A stretch of DNA of 64,000 nucleotides from Calliopsis andreniformis (GCF_051401765.1 NW_027480565.1:1-64000), one strand, 5' to 3'. Positions 13,515 to 29,966 are shown, counted from the stretch's first letter. Numbers and translations are program-made. The notes: a model not told the origin generated them from the sequence alone.

Positions 13515-16130
13515 CTTGGAAATAATCGTAATAATCATTATAATAGCCATAATAGCAACAAAAATCACAATAGCCATAATAATCTGAAAGGTGGTCATAA
13601 TAATCATACTAACAATCATAATGATCATAGTAATCATCATAATAAACAGAATAGGCATGGAAATAATCTTAATAATCATTATGATTATCGTAATAACCAT
13701 AATAATCGTAATAACCATAATGATCTTAATGATGACCATAATATTCATCATAAATATACCAAGATCCATAATAATCATAGTAACCGTAATAATAAACATA
13801 ATAAGTTTTGAAATAATCATAATAACCGTTATACTAGCCATAGTAACCATAATAATCATAATAACCATAATAGTCATAATAAATATAGTAATAACCATAA
13901 TAAGCTTTGAAATAATCATATTTATCAGTATAATAGCAATAATAACCATAAAAATCATAATAGCCGTAATAATCTGAATGTTGATCCTAATAATCATACT
14001 AACAACCATAGTAATCGTAGTGACCACCATAATAACTACAATAATCATAATAATCGTAATTGTAATGTTAATAAGCATTGCAATAATCACAATAATCATA
14101 GTAACCATAATAATCTTAATGATGATCATAATATCCATGATAATTATACCAAGATCCGTAATAATCATAATAATCATAATAATAACCATAATGGGTTCGG
14201 AAATAATCATAATATACATTATACTAGCCATAACAACCATAATAGTCATAATAGCCATAATAATCATAACAGTCGTGATAATAACAATAATGAACTAGGA
14301 AATAATCGTAATAATCATTATAATAGTCATAATAGCCATAAAAATCACAATAGCCATAATAATCAGAATGGTGATCATAATAATCATACTAACAACCATA
14401 ATGATCATAGTAATCATCATAATAAACAGAATAGTCATGGAAATAATCTTAATAACCGTTATTATTAACGTAATAACCATAATCACCTTAATAACCATAA
14501 TGATCTCAATGATGACCATAATATTCATCATAATTATACTAAGACAAATAATAATCAGAGTAATCATAATAATAAACATAATAAGCTTTGAAATAATCAT
14601 AATAGCCTTTATACTAGCCATAATAACCATAATAATTATAATAACTAGAATAATCATAATAGTCATAATAATCGCAATAACCATAATGATCTTAATGATG
14701 ATCATGATATTCATCATAATTATACCAAGATCCATAATAATCATAGTAACCATAATAATAAACATAATAAGCTTTGAAATAATCATAATAACCGTTATAC
14801 TAGCCATAGTAACCATAATAACCACAATAACCATAATAATCATAATAATTGTAGTAATAACCGTAATAAGCTTGGAAATAATCATAATAAGCGTTATACT
14901 AGCCATAATAATCATAATAACTATAATAATCATAATAGTCATAATAATAACCATAATAAACTTGGAAATAGTCATATTTATCATTATAATAGCAATAATA
15001 ACCATAAAGATCATAATAACCATAATAATCTCAATGTTGATCATAATCATCATACTGACAGCCATAATAATCATAGTGATCATCATAATAACTACAATAA
15101 TCATAATAATCGTAATTGTAATGTTAATATGCATAGGAATAATCACAATAATCATAGTAACCATAATAATCTTAATGTTGATCATAATATCCATGATAAT
15201 TATACCAGGATCCGTAATAATCATAATAATCATAATAATAACCATAATGGGTTCGGAAATAGTCATAATATACATTATACTAGCCATAACAGCCATAATA
15301 GTCATAATAGCCATAATAATCATAATACTCGTAATAATAACAATAATGAACTAGGAAATAATCGTAATAATCATTATAATAGTCATAAAAATCACAATAG
15401 CCATAATAATCAGAATGGTGATCATAATAATCATACTAACAACCATAATGATCATAGTAATCATCATAATAAACAGAATAGTCATGGAAATAATCTTAAT
15501 AATCATTATTATTATCGTAATAACCATAATGATCTTAATGATGACCATAATATTCATCATAATTATACCTAGACATATAAAAATCAGAGTAATCATAATA
15601 ATAAGCATAATAAGCTTTGAAATAATCATAATAACCTTAATACTAGCCATAATAACCATAATAATCATAATAACTAGAGTAATCATAATAGTCATAATAA
15701 TCGCAATAACCATAACGATCTTAATGATGATCATTATATTCATCATAATTATACCAAGATCCATAATAATCATAGTAACCATAATAATAAACATAATGAG
15801 CTTTGAAATAATCATAATAAGCATTTTACTAGCCATAGTAGCAATATAATCATAATAACCATACTCATCATAATAATTATAATAATAACCATAATAAGCT
15901 TGGAAATAATCATAATAAGCATTATACTAGCCATAATAATCATAATAATCATAATAACTATAATAATCATAATAGTCATAATAATAACCATAATAAACTT
16001 GGAAATAATCATATTTATCATTATAATAGCAATAATAACCCATAAAAATCATAATAGCCATAATAATCTCAATGTTGATCATAATCATCATACTAACAAC
16101 CATAATAATCATAGTGATCATCATAATAAC
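11091..16130. repeat. Block copy B2 of the 7613-bp duplication
   Basis: This is the second copy of the 3480-8530 block. It overlaps the C2 tandem block because the duplications are nested. Shared peculiarities include the register-changing words near 13481, 15841 and 16038. The match is lost shortly after 16100: the other copy continues with CAATAATGATAATAATCG while this one has CAATAATCATAATAATCG and a CGCATAGC word. Confidence 0.82.
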
Positions 16131-19100
16131 TACAATAATCATAATAATCGTAATTGTAATGTTAATACGCATAGCAATAATCACAATAATCATAGTAACC
16201 ATAATAATCTTAATGATGATCATAATATCCATGATAATTATACCAAGATCCGTAATAATCATAATAATCATAAAAATAACCATAATGGGTTCGGAAATAA
16301 TCATAATATGCATTATACTAGCCATATCAACCATAATAGTCATAATAGCCCTAATAATCATAATAGTCGTAAGAATAACAATAAGGAACTTGGAAATAAT
16401 CGTAATAATCATTATAATACTCATAATGGCCATAAAAACCACAATAGCCATAATAATCAGAATGGTGATCATAATAATCATACTAACAACCATAATGATC
16501 ATAGTGATCATCATAATAACTACAATAATCATAATAATCGTAATTGAAATGTTAATAAGCTTAGCAATAATCACAATAATCATAGTAACCGTAATAATCT
16601 TAATGATGATCATAATATTCATGATAATTACATCAAGATCCGTAATAATCATAATAATCATAATAATAACCATAATGGGTTTGGAAATAATCATAATATA
16701 CATTATACTAGCCATAACAACCATAATAGTCATAATAGCCATAATAATCATAATAGTCGTAGTAATAACAATAATGAACCTGGAAATAATCGTAATAATC
16801 ATTACAATAGTCATAATAGCCATAAAAATCACAATAGCCATAATAATCTGAATGGTGATCATAATAATCATACTAACAACCATAATGATCATAGTAATCA
16901 TCATAATAAACAGAGTAGTCATGGAAATAATCTTAATAATCATTATTATTAACGTAATAACCATAATCATCGTAATAACCATAATGATCTCAATGATGAC
17001 CATAATATTCATCCTAATTATACTAAGACAAATAATAATCAGAGTAATCATAATAATAAACATAATAAGCATTGAAATAATCATAATAACCTTTATACTA
17101 GCCATAATAACCATAATAATCATAATAACTAGAATAATCATAATAGTCATAATAATCGCAATAACCATAATGATCTTAATGATGATCATGATATTCATCA
17201 TAATTATACCAAGATCCATAATAAGCATAGTAACCGTAATAATAAACATAATTAGCTTTGAAATAATCATAATAACTGTTATACTAGCCATAGTAACCAT
17301 AATAATCATAACAACCATAATAATCATAATAATTATAGTAATAAGCATAATAAGCTTTGAAATAATCATAATAACCGTTATACTAGCCATAGTAACCATA
17401 ATAATCATAATAATTATAGTAATAACCATAATAAGCTTGGAAATATTCATAATAAGCATTATACTAGCCATAATAATCATAATAACCATAATAATCATAA
17501 TAATTATAATAATAACCGTAATAAACTTGGAAATAATCATATTTATCATTATAATAGCAATAATAACCATAAAAATCATAATAGTCATAATAATCTGAAT
17601 GTTGATCATAATAATCATACTAACAACCATAATGATCATAGTGATCATCATAATAACTACAATAATCATAGTAATCGTAATTGTAATGTTAATAAGCTTA
17701 GCAATAATCACAATAATCATAGTAACCGTAATAATCTTAATGATGATCATAATATTCATGATAATTACATCGAGATCCGTAATAATCATAATAATCATAA
17801 TAACAACCATAATAGGTTCGGAAATAATCATAATATACTTTATACTAGCCATAACAACCATAATAGTCATAATAGCCCTAATAATCATAATAGTCGTAAT
17901 AATAACAATAATGAACTTGGAAATAATCGTAATAATCATTATAATAGTCATAATAGCCATAAAAATCACAATAGCCATAATAATCTGAATGGTGATCATC
18001 ATAATCATACTAACAACCATAATGATCATAGTAATCATCATAATAAACAGAATAGTCATGGAAACAATCTTAATAATCGTTATTATTAACGTAATAACCA
18101 TAATCACCTTAATAACCATAATGATCTCAATGATGACCATAATATTCATCATAATTATACTAAGACAAACAATAATCATAGTAATCATAATAATAAACAT
18201 AATAAGCTTTGAAATAATCATAATAACCTTTGTACTAGCCATAATAACCATAATAATCATAATAACTAGAATAATCATAATAGTCATAATAATAACAGTA
18301 ATAAACTTGGAAATAATCATATTTATCATTATAATAGCAATAATAACCATAAAAATCATAATAGCCATAATAATCTGAATGTTGATCCTAATAATCATAC
18401 TAACAACCATAATAATCATAGTGATCGTCATAATAACTACAATAATCATAATAATCGTAATTGTAATGTTAATAAGCATAGCAATAATCACAATAATCAT
18501 AGTAACCATAATAATGTTAATGATGATCATAATATCCATGATAATTATACCAAGATCCGTAATAATCATAATAATCATAATAATAACCATAATGGGTTCG
18601 GAAATAACCATAATATACATTATACTTGCCATAACAACCATAATAGTCATAATAGCCATAATAATCATAATAGTCGTAGTAGTAACAATAATGAACCTGG
18701 AAATAATCGTAATAATCATTACAATAGTCATAATAGCCATAAAAATCACAATAGCCGTAATAATCTGAATGGTGATCATAATAATCATACTAACAACCAT
18801 AATGATCGTAGTAATCATCATAATAAACGGAATAGTCATGGAAATAATCTTAATAATCGTTATTATTAACGTAATAACCATAATCACCTTAATAACCATA
18901 ATGATCTCAATGATGACCATAATATTCATCATAATTATACTAAGACGAACAATAAACAGAGTAATCATAATAATAAACATAATAAGCTTTGAAATAATAA
19001 TAATAACCTTTATACTAGCCATAATAACCATAATAATCATAATAACTAGAATAATCATAATAGTCATAATAATCGCAATAACCATAATGATCTTAATGAT

Positions 19101-20205
19101 GATCATGATATTCATCATAATTATACCAAGATCCATAATAAGCATAGTAACCATAATAATAAACATATTAAGCTTTGAAATAATCATAATAACGGTTATA
19201 CTAGCCATAGTAACCATAATAATCATAATAATTATAGTAATAACCATAATAAGCTTTGAAATAATCATAATAACCGTTATACTAGCCATAGTAACCATAA
19301 TAATCATAATAACAATAATAATCATAATAGTGATAATAATAACCGTAATAAACTTGGAAATAATCATATTTACCATTATAATAGCAATAATAACCATAAA
19401 AGTCATAATAGCCATAATAATCTGAATGTTGATCCTAATAATCATACTAACAACCATAATAATCATAGTGATCATCATAATAACTACAATAATCATAATA
19501 ATCGTAATTGTAATGTTAATAAGCATAGCAATAATCACAATAATCATAGTAACCATAATAATCTTAATGATGATCATAATATCCATGATAATTATACCAA
19601 GATCCGTAATAATCATAATAATCATAATAACAACCATAATAGGTTCGGAAATAATTATAATATACTTTATACTAGCCATAACAACCATAATAGTCATAAT
19701 AGCCCTAATAATCATAATAGTCGTAATAATAACGATAATGAACTTGGAAATAATCGTTATAATCATTATAATAGTCATAATAGCAATAAAAATCACAATA
19801 GCCATAATAATCTGAATGGTGATCATAATAATCATACTAACAACCATAATGATCATAGTGATCATCATAATAACTACAATAATCATAGTAATCATAATTG
19901 TAATGTTAATAAGCTTAGCAATAATCACAATAATCATAGTAACCGTAATAATCTTAATGATGATCATAATATTCATGATAATTACATCGAGATCCGTAAT
20001 AATTATAATAATCATAATAACAACCATAATAGGTTCGGAAATAATCATAATATACTTTATACTAGCCATAACAACCATAATAGTCATAATAGCCCTAATA
20101 ATCATAATAGTCGTAATAATAACAATAATGAACTTGGAAATAATCGTTATAATCATTATAATAGTCATAATAGCAATAAAAATCACAATAGCCATAATAA
20201 TCTGA
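16131..20205. repeat. Array segment rich in chimaeric monomers
   Basis: Type 1 monomers, expanded type 2 monomers (16852-17598, 747 bp; 18769-19425, 657 bp), a 390-bp type 2 (17989) and chimaeric 390-bp monomers (16462, 17599, 19816) follow each other without strict alternation. No other block copy of this stretch as a whole was recognised in the window. From about 16,040 onwards the 3-bp register stays constant for 35 kb. No gene is supported. Confidence 0.75.
16462..16851. repeat. Chimaeric monomer (type 2 head, type 1 body)
   Basis: The first bases (ATGGTGATC, then ACTAACAACCATAATGATC) are those of type 2; the remainder follows type 1, with AGTGATCATCAT, GTTAATAAGCTTAGC and a GGAAAT anchor pair. 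Diagnostic words of this class are AAGCTTAGC, ATTCATGATAATTACATC and AGATCCG. Related copies are at 17599, 19816, 22318, 24652, 30037, 33613, 40390, 45280 and 58376, and a partial one at 63857. It looks like an exchange between the two monomer types that was then amplified. Confidence 0.75.
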
Positions 20206-21261
20206 ATGGTGATCATAATAATCATACTAACAACCATAATGATCATAGTAATCATCATAATAAACAGAATAGTCATGGAAGTAATCTTAATAATCATTAT
20301 TATTAACGTAATAACCATAATCACCGTAATAACCATAATGACCTTAATGATGACAATAATATTCATCATAATTATACTAAGACATATAATAATCAGAGTA
20401 AACATAATAATAAACATAATAAGCCTTGAAATAATCATAATAACCTTTATAATAGCCATAATAACCATAATAATCATAATAACTAGAATAATCATAATAG
20501 TCATAATAATCGCAATAACCATAATGATCTTAATGATGATCATGATATTCATCATAATTATACCAAGATCCATACTAACCATAGTAACCATAATAATAAA
20601 CATAATAAGCTTTGAAATAATCATAATAACCGTTATACTAGCCATAGTAACCATAATAATCACAATAACCATAATAATCATAATAATTGTAGTAATAACC
20701 GTAATAAGCTTGGAAATAATCATAATAAGCGTTATACTAGCCATAATAATCATAATAACTATAATAATCATAATAGTCATAATAATAACCATAATAAACT
20801 TGGAAATAGCCATATTTATCATTATAATAGCAATAATAACCATAAAGATCATAATAGCCATAATAATCTCAATGTTGATCATAATCATCATACTAACAGC
20901 CATAATAATCATAGTGATCATCATAATTACTACAATAATGATAATAATCGTAATTGTAATGTTAATAAGCATAGCAATAATCACAATAATCATAGTAACC
21001 GTAATAATCTTAATGATGATCATAATATTCATGATAATTACATTGAGATCCGTAATAATCATAATAATCATAATAACAACCATAATAGGTTCGGAAATAA
21101 TCATAATATACTTTATACTAGCCATAACAACCATAATAGTCATAATAGCCCTAATAATCATAATAGTCGTAATAATAACAATAATGAACTTGGAAATAAT
21201 CGTTATAATCATTATAATAGTCATAATAGCAATAAAAATCACAACAGCTATAATAATCTGA
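20206..21261. repeat. Tandem block D1, 1056 bp
   Basis: One expanded type 2 monomer (666 bp) plus one 390-bp type 1-like monomer, repeated immediately downstream with offset 1056. Characteristic shared words are GAAGTAATC near 20280, ACATATAATAATC with AGTAAACAT near 20390 and AATAATTGTAGTAATAACC. The two copies differ by scattered single bases (for example GACCTTAATG against GATCTTAATG near 20340/21396). Confidence 0.85.
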
Positions 21262-21926
21262 ATGGTGATCATAATAATCATACTAACAACCATAATGATC
21301 ATAGTAATCATCATAATAAACAGAATAGTCATGGAAGTAATCTTAATAATCATTATTATTAACGTAATAACCATAATCACCGTAATAACCATAATGATCT
21401 TAATGATGACAATAATATTCATCATAATTATACTAAGACATATAATAATCAGAGTAAACATAATAATAAACATAATAAGCCTTGAAATAATCATAATAAC
21501 CTTTATAATAGCCATAATAACCATAATAATCATAATAACTAGAATAATCATAATAGTCATAATAATCGCAATAAGCATAATGATCTTAATGATGATCATG
21601 ATATTCATCATAATTATACCAAGATCCATACTAATCATAGTAACCATAATAATAAACATAATAAGCTTTGAAATAATCATAATAACCGTTATACTAGCCA
21701 TAGTAACCATAATAATCACAATAACCATAATAATCATAATAATTGTAGTAATAACCGTAATAAGCTTGGAAATAATCATAATAAGCGTTATACTAGCCAT
21801 AATAATCATAATAACTATAATAATCATAATAGTCATAATAATAACCATAATAAACTTGGAAATAGCCATATTTATCATTATAATAGCAATAATAACCATA
21901 AAGATCATAATAGCCATAATAATCTG
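21262..21926. repeat. Tandem block D2, partial second copy
   Basis: This matches 20206-20870. At its end the junction word AATCTGAATGTTGATCC replaces AATCTCAATGTTGATCATAATC of the first copy, so the duplication boundary lies at the monomer junction. A type 1 monomer follows from 21928. Confidence 0.82.
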
Positions 21927-22146
21927 AATGTTGATCCTAATAATCATACTAACAACCATAATAATCATAGTGATCATCATAATAACTACAATAATCATAA
22001 TAATCGTAATTGTAATGTTAATAAGCATAGCAATAATCACAATAATCATAGTAACCATAATAATCGTAATGATGATCATAATATCCATGATAATTATACC
22101 AAGATCCGTAATAATCATAATAAACATAATAATAACCATAATGGGT

Positions 22147-24480
22147 TCCGAAATAATCATAATATACATTATACTAGCCATAACAACCATAATAGTCATA
22201 ATAGCCATAATAATCATAATAGTCGAAATAATAACAATAAGGAACTAGGAAATAATCCTAATGATCATTACAATAGTCATAATAGCAATAAAAATCACAA
22301 TAGCCATAATAACCAGAATTGTGATCATAATAGTCATACTAACAACCATAATGATCATAGTGATCATCATAATAACTACAATAATCATAGTAATCGTAAT
22401 TGTAATGTTAATAAGCTTAGCAATAATCACAATAATCATAGTAACCGTAATAATCTTAATGATGATCATAATATTCATGATAATTACATCGAGATCCGTA
22501 ATAATCATAATAATCATAATAACAACCATAATAGGTTCGGAAATAATCATAATATACTTTATACTAGCCATAACAACCATAATAGTCATAATAGCCCTAA
22601 TAATCATAATAGTCGTAATAATAACAATAATGAACTTGGAAATAATCGTAATAATCATTGTAATAGCCATAATAGCCATAAAAATCACAATAGCCATAAT
22701 AATCTGAAAGGTGATCATAATAATCTTACTAACAACCATAATGATCATAGTAATCATCATAATAAACAGAATAGTCATGGAAATAATCTTAATAATCATT
22801 ATGATTATCGTAATAACCATAATCATCGTAATAACCATAATGATCTTAATGATGACCATAATATTCATCATAATTATACCAAGAGCCATAATAATCATAG
22901 TAACCGTAATAATAAACATAATAAGCTTTGAAAGAATCATAATAACCGTTATACTAGCCATAGTAGCCATAATAATCATAATAACCTTACTCATCATAAT
23001 AATTATAATAATAACCATAATAAGCTTGGAAATAATCATAATAAGCATTATACTAGCCATAATAATCATAATAATCATAATAACTATAATAATCATAATA
23101 GTCATAATAATAACCATAATAAACTTGGAAATATTCATATTTATCATTATAATAGCAATAATAACCATAAAAATCATAATAGCCATAATAATCTCAATGT
23201 TGATCATAATCATCATACTAACAGCCATAATAATCTTAGTGATCATCATAATAACTACAATAATGATAATAATCGCAAGTGTAACGTTAGTAAGCATAGC
23301 AATAATCACAATAATCATAGTAACCATAATAATCTTAATGATGATCATAATATCCATGATAATTATACCAAGATCCGTAATAATCATAATAATCATAATA
23401 ATAACCATAATGGGTTCGGAAATAATCATAATATACATTGTACTAGCCATAACAACCATAATAGTCATAATAGCCATAATAATCATAATAGTCGTAATAA
23501 TAACAATAATGAACTAGGAAATAATCGTAATTATCATTATAATAGTCATAATAGCCATAAAAATCACAATAGCCATAATAATCAGAATGGTGATCATTAT
23601 AATCATACTAACAACCATAATGATCATAGTAATCATCATAATAAACAGAATAGTCATGGAAATAATCTTAATAATCGTTATTATTAACGTAATAACCATA
23701 ATCACCTTAATAACCGTAATGATCTCAATGATGACCATAATGTTCATCATAATTATACTAAGACAAATAATAATCAGAGTAATCATAATAATAAACATAA
23801 TAAGATTTGAAATAATCATAATAACCTTTATACTAGCCATAATAACCATAATAATCATAATAACTAGAATAATCATAATAGTCATAATAATCGGATTAAC
23901 CATAATGATCTTAATGATGATCATGATATTCATCATAATTATACCAAGATCCATAATAAGCATAGTAACCATAATAATAAACATAATAAGCTTTGAAATA
24001 ATCATAATAACCGTTATACTAGCCATAGTAACCATAATAATCATAATAACCATAATAGTCATAATAATTATAGTAATAACCATAATAAGCTTTGAAATAA
24101 TCATAATAACCGTTATACTAGCCATAGTAACCATAATAATCATAATAACTATAATAATCATAATAGTGATAATTATAACCGTAATAAACTTGGAAATAAT
24201 CATATTTATCATCATAATAGCAATAATACAAATAAAAATCATAATAGCCATAATAATCTGAATGTTGATCCTAATAATCATACTAACAACCATAATAATC
24301 ATAGTGATCATCATAATAACTACAATAATCATAATAATCGTAATTGTAATGTTAATAAGCATAGCAATAATCACAATAATCATAGTAACCATAATAATCT
24401 TAATGATGATCATAATATCCATGATAATTATACCAAGATCCGTAATGATCATAATAATCATAATAATAACCCTAATGTGT
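22147..24480. repeat. Tandem block E1, 2334 bp
   Basis: The block begins at the rare word TTCCGAAAT (most copies read TTCGGAAAT) and is followed at once by a second copy that begins with the same rare word at 24481. Shared oddities are GTCGAAATAATAAC, AATAAGGAACTAGG, AATCCTAATGATC, GCAAGTGTAACGTTAG and CGGATTAACC. Content: one chimaeric monomer (22318), an expanded type 2 monomer (about 22711), type 1, and a 675-bp type 2 (23587). Confidence 0.88.
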
Positions 24481-26814
24481 TCCGAAATAATCATAATATA
24501 CATTATACTAGCCATAACAACCATAATAGTCATAATAGCCATAATAATCATAATAGTCGAAATAATAACAATAAGGAACTAGGAAATAATCCTAATGATC
24601 ATTACAATAGTCATAATAGCAATAAAAATCACAATAGCCATAATAACCAGAATTGTGATCATAATAGTCATACTAACAACCATAATGATCATAGTGATCA
24701 TCATAATAACTACAATAATCATAGTAATCGTAATTGTAATGTTAATAAGCTTAGCAATAATCACAATAATCATAGTAACCGTAATAATCTTAATGATGAT
24801 CATAATATTCATGATAATTACATCGAGATCCGTAATAATCATAATAATCATAATAACAACCATAATAGGTTCGGAAATAATCATAATATACTTTATACTA
24901 GCCATAACAACCATAATAGTCATAATAGCCCTAATAATCATAATAGTCGTAATAATAACAATAATGAACTTGGAAATAATCGTAATAATCATTGTAATAG
25001 CCATAATAGCCATAAAAATCACAATAGCCATAATAATCTGAAAGGTGATCATAATAATCTTACTAACAACCATAATGATCATAGTAATCATCATAATAAA
25101 CAGAATAGTCATGGAAATAATCTTAATAATCATTATGATTATCGTAATAACCATAATCATCGTAATAACCATAATGATCTTAATGATGACAATAATATTC
25201 ATCATAATTATACCAAGATCCATAATAATCATAGTAACCGTAATAATAAACATAATAAGCTTTGAAAGAATCATAATAACCGTTATACTAGCCATAGTAG
25301 CCATAATAATCATAATAACCTTACTCATCATAATAATTATAATAATAACCATAATAAGCTTGGAAATAATCATAATAAGCATTATACTAGCCATAATAAT
25401 CATAATAATCATAATAACTATAATAATCATAATAGTCATAATAATAACCATAATAAACTTGGAAATATTCATATTTATCATTATAATAGCAATAATAACC
25501 ATAAAAATCATAATAGCCATAATAATCTCAATGTTGATCATAATCATCATACTAACAGCCATAATAATCTTAGTGATCATCATAATAACTACAATAATGA
25601 TAATAATCGCAAGTGTAACGTTAGTAAGCATAGCAATAATCACAATAATCATAGTAACCATAATAATCTTAATGATGATCATAATATCCATGATAATTAT
25701 ACCAAGATCCGTAATAATCATAATAATCATAATAATAACCATAATGGGTTCGGAAATAATCATAATATACATTGTACTAGCCATAACAACCATAATAGTC
25801 ATAATAGCCATAATAATCATAATAGTCGTAATAATAACAATAATGAACTAGGAAATAATCGTAATTATCATTATAATAGTCATAATAGCCATAAAAATCA
25901 CAATAGCCATAATAATCAGAATGGTGATCATTATAATCATACTAACAACCATAATGATCATAGTAATCATCATAATAAACAGAATAGTCATGGAAATAAT
26001 CTTAATAATCGTTATTATTAACGTAATAACCATAATCACCTTAATAACCGTAATGATCTCAATGATGACCATAATGTTCATCATAATTATACTAAGACAA
26101 ATAATAATCAGAGTAATCATAATAATAAACATAATAAGATTTGAAATAATCATAATAACCTTTATACTAGCCATAATAACCATAATAATCATAATAACTA
26201 GAATAATCATAATAGTCATAATAATCGGATTAACCATAATGATCTTAATGATGATCATGATATTCATCATAATTATACCAAGATCCATAATAAGCATAGT
26301 AACCATAATAATAAACATAATAAGCTTTGAAATAATCATAATAACCGTTATACTAGCCATAGTAACCATAATAATCATAATAACCATAATAGTCATAATA
26401 ATTATAGTAATAACCATAATAAGCTTTGAAATAATCATAATAACCGTTATACTAGCCATAGTAACCATAATAATCATAATAACTATAATAATCATAATAG
26501 TGATAATTATAACCGTAATAAACTTGGAAATAATCATATTTATCATCATAATAGCAATAATACAAATAAAAATCATAATAGCCATAATAATCTGAATGTT
26601 GATCCTAATAATCATACTAACAACCATAATAATCATAGTGATCATCATAATAACTACAATAATCATAATAATCGTAATTGTAATGTTAATAAGCATAGCA
26701 ATAATCACAATAATCATAGTAACCATAATAATCTTAATGATGATCATAATATCCATGATAATTATACCAAGATCCGTAATGATCATAATAATCATAATAA
26801 TAACCCTAATGTGT
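24481..26814. repeat. Tandem block E2, 2334 bp
   Basis: This is the direct partner of the 22147-24480 block, with all the same rare words at +2334. Only occasional substitutions separate them (for example AAGAGCC at 22882 against AAGATCC at 25216). The exact head-to-tail junction at a shared variant word fits a single in-register tandem duplication. Confidence 0.88.
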
Positions 26815-27860
26815 TCGGAAATAATCATAATATACATTATACTTGCCATAACAACCATAATAGTCATAATAGCCATAATAATCATAATAGTCGTAATAAT
26901 AACAATAATGAACTTGGAAATAATGGTAATAATCATTATAATAGTCATAATAGCCATAAAAATCACAATAGCCATAATAATCAGAATGGTGATCATAATA
27001 ATCATACTACCAACCATAATGATCATAGTAACCATCATAATAAACAGAATAGTCATAGAAATAATCTTAATAATCATTATTATTATCGTAATAACCATAA
27101 TGATCTTAATGATGACCATAATATTCATCATAATTATACCTAGACATATAATAATAAGAGTAATCATAATAATAAGCATAATAAGCTTTGAAATAATCAT
27201 AATAACCTTAATACTAGCCATAATAACCATAATAATCATAATAACTAGAGTAATCATAATAGTCATAATAATCGCAATAACCATAATGATCTTAATGATG
27301 ATCATTATATTCATCATAATTATACCAAGATCCATAATAATCATAGTAACCATAATAATAAACATAATGAGCTTTGAAATAATCATAATAAGCATTATAC
27401 TAGCCATAATAATCATAATAATCATAATAACTATAATAATCATAATAGTCATAATAATAACCATAATAAACTTGGAAATATTCATATTTATCATTATAAT
27501 AGCAATAATAACCATAAAAATCATAATAGCCGTAATAATCTCAATGTTGATCATAATCATCATACTAACAGCCATAATAATCATAGTGATCATCATAATA
27601 ACTACAATAATGATAATAATCGTAATTGAAATGTTAATAAGCATAGCAATAATCACAATAATCATAGTAACCTTAATAATCTTAATGATGATCATAATAT
27701 CCATGATAATTATACCAAGATCCGTAATAATCATAATAATCATAATAATAACCATAATGGGTTCGGAAATAATCATAATATACATTGTACTAGCCATAAC
27801 AACCATAATAGTCATAATAGCCATAATAATCATAATAGTCGTAATAATAACAATAATGAA

Positions 27861-29250
27861 CTAGGAAATAATCGTAATAATCATTATAATAGTCATAATA
27901 GCCATAAAAATCACAATAGCCATAATAATCAGAATGGTGATCATAATAATCATACTAACAACCATAATGATCATAGTAATCATCATAATAAACAGAATAG
28001 TCATGGAAATAATCTTAATAATCGTTATTATTAACGTAATAACCATAATCACCTTAATAACCGTAATGATCTCAATGATGACCATAATGTTCATCATAAT
28101 TATACTAAGACAAATAATAATCAGAGTAATCATAATAATAAACATAATAAGATTTGAAATAATCATAATAACCTTTATACTAGCCATAATAACCATAATA
28201 ATCATAATAACTAGAATAATCATAATAGTCATAATAATCGGATTAACCATAATGATCTTAATGATGATCATGATATTCATCCTAATTATACCAAGATCCA
28301 TAATAAGCATAGTAACCATAATAATAAACATAATAAGCTTTGAAATAATCATAATAACCGTTATACTAGCCATAGTAACCATAATAATCATAATAACCAT
28401 AATAGTCATAATAATTATAGTAATAACCATATTAAGCTTTGAAATAATCATAATAACCGTTATACTAGCCATAGTAACCATAATAATCATAATAACTATA
28501 ATAATCATAATAGTGATAATTATAACCGTAATAAACTTGGAAATAATCATATTTATCATCATAATAGCAATAATAAAAATAAAAATCATAATAGCCATAA
28601 TAATCTGAATGTTGATCCTAATAATCATACTAACAACCATAATAATCATAGTGATCATCATAATAACTACAATAATCATAATAATCGTAATTGTAATGTT
28701 AATAAGCATAGCAATAATCACAATAATCATAGTAACCATAATAATCTTAGTGATGATCATAATATCCATGACAATTATACCAAGATCCGTAATAATCATA
28801 ATAATCATAATAATAACCCTAATGTGTTCGGAAACAATCATAATATACATTATACTTGCCATAACAACCATAATAGTCATAATAGCCATAATAATCATAA
28901 TAGTCGTAATAATAACAATGATGAACTTGGAAATAATGGTAATAATCATTATAATAGTCATAATAGCCATAAAAATCACAATAGCCATAATAATCAGAAT
29001 GGTAATCATAATAATCATACTAGCAACCATAATGATCATAGTAACCATCATAATAAACAGAATAGTCACGGAAATAATCTTAATAATCATTATTATTATC
29101 GTAATAACCATTATGATCTTAATGATGACCATAATATTCATCATAATTATACCTAGACATATAATAATCAGAGTAATCATAATAATAAGCATAATAAGCT
29201 TTGAAATAATCATAATAACCTTAATACTAGCCATAATAACCATAATAATC
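27861..29250. repeat. Block E3, copy of 25848-27240 (offset 2013)
   Basis: Marker words at 25848 and 27861, the 675-bp type 2 monomers at 25921 and 27934 and the type 1 monomers at 26596 and 28609 match at offset 2013, which makes three copies of the 23.5-24.5 kb unit in a row. Similarity declines after about 29,250: this copy reads AACTGGAATAATC and ACCATAGTTATC where the other has AACTAGAGTAATC and ACCATAATGATC. Confidence 0.8.
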
Positions 29251-29966
29251 ATAATAACTGGAATAATCATAATAGTCGTAATAATCGCAATAACCATAGT
29301 TATCTTAATGATGATCATGATATTCATCATAATTATACCATGATCCATAATAATCATAGTAACCATAATAATGAACATAATAAGCTTTGAAATAATCATA
29401 ATAACCGTTATACTAGCCATAGTAACCATAATAATCATAATAACCATAATAATCATAATAATTATAGTAAGAACCATAATAAACTTGGAAATAATCATAA
29501 TAAGCATTATACGAGCCATAATAATCGTAATAACTATAATAATCATACTAGTCATAATAATAACCATAATAAACTTGGAAATAATCATATTTATCTTTAT
29601 AATAGCAATAATAACCATAAAAATCATATTAGCCATAATAATCTAAATGTTGATCCTAATAATAATACTAACAACCATAATAATAATAGTGATCATCATA
29701 ATAACTACAATAATCATAATAATCGTAATTGTAATGTTAATAAGCATAGCAATAATCACAATAATCATAGTAACCATAATAATCTTAATGATGATCATAA
29801 TATCCATGATAATTATACCAAGATCCGTAATAACCATAATAATCATCATAGTAACCACAATGGGTTCGGAAATAATCATAATATACATTATACTAGCCAT
29901 ATCAATCATAATAGTCATAATAGCCATAATAATCGTAATAGTCGTAATAATAACAATAATGAACTT
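29251..29966. repeat. Array segment at the edge of the 3576-bp blocks
   Basis: The segment contains the end of a type 2 monomer and most of a type 1 monomer from 29647. The junction word is AATCTAAATG instead of AATCTGAATG, and AATAATAATACTAACAACC replaces the usual AATAATCATAC. No gene or unique sequence is present. Confidence 0.7.
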
